From an uncultured Actinomyces sp. (GTDB taxonomy: Bacteria; Actinomycetota; Actinomycetes; Actinomycetales; Actinomycetaceae), in the NCBI GenBank assembly GCA_902773415.1, contig CACYEE010000098.1:1-7904 (forward strand): 7,904 nucleotides of DNA. Reading direction: 5' to 3'. Below the pieces are notes generated by a model. It did no database searches. It was not told the DNA's origin and saw only the letters and a list, made by a program, of their open reading frames with translations. This document shows positions 6,569-7,904 of the stretch, piece by piece. Within the stretch, counting starts at the first letter, position 1. The number at the start of each line of letters is the position of its first letter. The translations under genes and the position numbers were made by a program.

Positions 6569-6575
6569 ACCTCCT
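6569..6575 (-). promoter_or_regulatory. Shine-Dalgarno sequence of the methyltransferase gene
   Basis: The minus strand reads AGGAGGT, then CCCG, then ATG at 6564. This near-complete anti-16S match fixes the start. Confidence 0.85.
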
Positions 6576-6595
6576 GTTGTCGGGGTTTTGGATGC

Positions 6596-6625
6596 CTAAT
6601 ACACCCGCGGGAAGGCCGAGCGCAA
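6596..6625 (-). promoter_or_regulatory. Candidate promoter of the methyltransferase gene
   Basis: On the minus strand a TATTAG -10 (6596-6601) is preceded, after 18 bases, by TTGCGC (6620-6625). The -10 lies about 31 bases upstream of the ATG, in the only A+T-richer patch of this intergenic region. The matches are 4/6 and 3/6, so this is tentative. Confidence 0.3.
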
Positions 6626-6635
6626 GCGGTTTGGG

Positions 6636-6727
6636 CGCGCCTGCGTGTGCCGCGTGCGCTGGCAGGCGCGGGGCGGAGGCCTCGCTGCCGTGTCGACGCC
6701 CGAACGGGGCGGATCGGCCTGTTCGGG
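6636..6727 (+). repeat. Two stem-loops in the divergent intergenic region
   Basis: CGCGCCTGC (6636-6644) pairs perfectly with GCAGGCGCG (6662-6670). CCCGAAC (6699-6705) pairs perfectly with GTTCGGG (6721-6727). They lie between the methyltransferase and ADP-ribosylglycohydrolase genes, in the presumed leader of the latter. They could be operators or leader structures, but stems of 7-9 bp are not rare in DNA this rich in G+C. Confidence 0.35.
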
Positions 6728-6775
6728 TCTGCCGTGCCGTGAAATTCGGGAAAATGCGCCGCAACGTTGCATGGG

Positions 6776-6782
6776 AAAGGAG
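6776..6782 (+). promoter_or_regulatory. Shine-Dalgarno sequence of the ADP-ribosylglycohydrolase gene
   Basis: AAAGGAG lies six bases before ATG 6789. It favours that start over the in-frame ATG at 6771, which lies upstream of the site. Confidence 0.8.
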
Positions 6783-6788
6783 CAGGCG

Positions 6789-7552
6789 ATGGGCGTGGGG
6801 GACGCGATTTGCGGGCAGGCGGCGGGCGACGCGCTGGGCGTGCCCTTCGAGTTTCGCGAGCGCGGAAGTTTCCGGTGCGAGGGGATGGAAGGTTTCGGCA
6901 CGCATTCGCAGCCGGCGGGAACCTGGTCCGACGACACCTCGATGGCGCTTGCCACCTGCGATTCCCTGCGCGTATGCGGGCGCGTCGATACCGTGGGCAT
7001 GCTGAGCCGGTTCCGTGCGTGGAGAAAGGAAGGCGCCTGCACCGTCGACGGAGTGTTCGACATCGGCATTGCGACGTCGCGCGCGCTTGCGTCGGGCGCG
7101 GGCCGCGCGGGAGAGCAGGACAACGGCAACGGGTCGCTCATGCGGATCGCGCCCCTGGCCTACGTCGATGCGAGCGACGACGAGATTCGCGCCGTCTCCG
7201 CCATCACGCACGCCCACGAAATCTCCACCGAGGCCTGCGTCGACTTCGTGCATCTGTTGCGGGACCGCGCTGCGCTCGACGCCGAGCTTGAGCGTGCGGC
7301 CCTGGCCGGCGAAGAGCCGGCATCGGGTGATTTCGTCACGCACACGTATGCGGCGGCGCTGTGGCGCGTGGCAACGACGCGGACCTGCCGAGACTGCGTG
7401 CTTGCGGCTGTCAACCTCGGCGGGGAACGGATACGACGGCGGCCGTGGCCGGCGCGCTGGCCGGGGAGCCGTACGGGTTCGACACGATTCCGGCCGAGTG
7501 GGTCGCGCGGCTGCGCGGCAAGGACATCATCGAGCGTTGCCTGTTCACGTGA
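6789..7552 (+). pseudogene. ADP-ribosylglycohydrolase (DraG family), frameshifted near the 3' end
   Basis: The family removes ADP-ribose from modified proteins or small molecules using two metal ions. The first 212 codons in frame give MGVGDAICGQAAGDALGVPFEF, the metal-site motif WSDDTSMAL (Asp48, Asp49), DNGNGSLMRIAPLAY (111-125), THAHEISTEAC (140-150) and AAVNLGG (206-212), all family hallmarks. At about 7425-7427 the frame breaks: GA-ACG-GAT replaces the expected GAC-ACG-GAT. The rest of the conserved motif and C-terminus (TDTTAAVAGALAGEPYGFDTIPAEWVARLRGKDIIERCLFT, stop 7550-7552) is in the -1 frame. Restoring one base gives a normal 254-residue protein with GGDTDT. Unrepaired, the first frame stays open to the window end with unrelated sequence. 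The lost Asp is a metal ligand in the family, so the product as written should be inactive. This is either a recent pseudogene or a sequencing error. Confidence 0.85.
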
Positions 7553-7557
7553 ACGAT

Positions 7558-7609
7558 TCGGGACGGGGTTTGTTGTCGTCCGTGTGCACGAAAACAACCC
7601 CGTCCCCGA
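7558..7609 (+). terminator. Imperfect hairpin just after the ADP-ribosylglycohydrolase reading frame
   Basis: Eleven contiguous pairs (7560-7570 with 7596-7606) are followed inward by a bulged T, three pairs, one mismatch and four pairs. An eight-base loop at 7580-7587 closes the hairpin, which starts six bases after the stop codon. No T-run follows. It may terminate transcription or protect the mRNA end. Its GACGGGG/CCCCGTC core resembles the hairpin at 508-575, so a shared repeat family is possible. Confidence 0.5.
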
Positions 7610-7904
7610 TGCGTGCGGGCCAGTGCGGGCGCGGGGACGCCTGCCGTTGCTTCGGTTCCGCAAACACGACAAACGGCGTCGGACCGGCATGGTTCGGCGC
7701 GGCAGGCCGGCGCCACAGTGGCAGGCTTGCCGTTTCCTCGGCGGGTCGTGCCGCATTCCCTCGACGTTCAAGCCCGGCAAGTCCAGACCACGGAACGCAC
7801 CCAGATCGGGACGGACAAAAGAGAACGGAATGCAACCAGACACGACCGGAATCTTCCCGATCGGAAACGTTAGACACCTCCAACCACGAAGAACCCCGAC
7901 CCCA
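7610..7904 (+). other. Apparently non-coding end of the window
   Basis: I see no supported gene on either strand. Open frames on the minus strand lack ribosome binding sites and run antisense into the ADP-ribosylglycohydrolase gene. An inverted repeat GATCGGGA (7804-7811) / TCCCGATC (7855-7862) encloses 43 bases. Base composition falls slightly towards the end. Confidence 0.4.

Noticed and set aside
5200..7005. A 601-codon plus-strand frame covering the methyltransferase locus
   Set aside because: It runs antisense to the methyltransferase, which has clear family motifs and an excellent Shine-Dalgarno sequence, and its product resembles nothing.
7419..7432. Programmed -1 ribosomal frameshift in the ADP-ribosylglycohydrolase
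   Set aside because: GGGGAAC is out of phase for a classical slippery heptamer, and a slip would still lose the first Asp of the GGDTDT motif, whereas a one-base insertion restores it exactly.
7545..7883. Minus-strand gene of 112 codons at the window end
   Set aside because: There is no ribosome binding site, part of it is the antisense of the hairpin at 7558-7609, and it has no family resemblance.

Overview
The window is a G+C-rich bacterial chromosome segment with five protein genes, four of them assignable to families. The class III (anaerobic) ribonucleotide reductase pair and a glycogen/maltodextrin phosphorylase point to an anaerobe or facultative anaerobe that stores or degrades alpha-glucans. 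High G+C, very strong C-ending codon bias in the phosphorylase and overall gene style would fit an anaerobic actinomycete such as a member of Coriobacteriia. That placement is inference: no rRNA or other taxonomic marker is present.

Layout. (1) Positions 2-466 are the 3' end of nrdD, with the zinc-site residues and the glycyl-radical loop. A 120-bp gap follows, almost half of it a 68-nt hairpin (508-575) whose right arm ends in the Shine-Dalgarno sequence of nrdG. (2) Positions 587-1411 are nrdG, the radical-SAM activase that installs the glycyl radical on NrdD. (3) Positions 1412-1875 are non-coding. The first half is G+C-rich and featureless. The second half is an A+T-richer island with a near-duplicated motif, a TTGACA box and one perfect DnaA-box 9-mer. 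(4) Positions 1876-2547 encode a small unrecognised protein with two predicted membrane segments. (5) Positions 2733-5183 encode a complete glycogen phosphorylase with a strong ribosome binding site, followed by a 12-bp perfect stem-loop. (6) Positions 5239-5661 are G+C-rich non-coding DNA. (7) Positions 5662-6564, on the minus strand, encode a SAM-dependent methyltransferase of the leucine carboxyl methyltransferase (PF04072/TIGR00027) type. (8) A divergent intergenic region leads to an ADP-ribosylglycohydrolase gene (6789-7552) broken by an apparent one-base deletion exactly in its GGDTDT metal-binding motif. (9) An imperfect hairpin and about 300 bp of apparently non-coding DNA end the window.

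Functional links. NrdD and NrdG form one working system, making deoxyribonucleotides without oxygen. The phosphorylase, methyltransferase and ADP-ribosylglycohydrolase look like independent genes with their own signals. The points most worth a second look are the SD-sequestering hairpin between nrdD and nrdG, the frameshifted ADP-ribosylglycohydrolase, and the A+T-rich DnaA-box region ahead of the membrane-protein gene. I see no CRISPR array, transposase, prophage gene, tRNA or rRNA, and no clear new multi-gene system.
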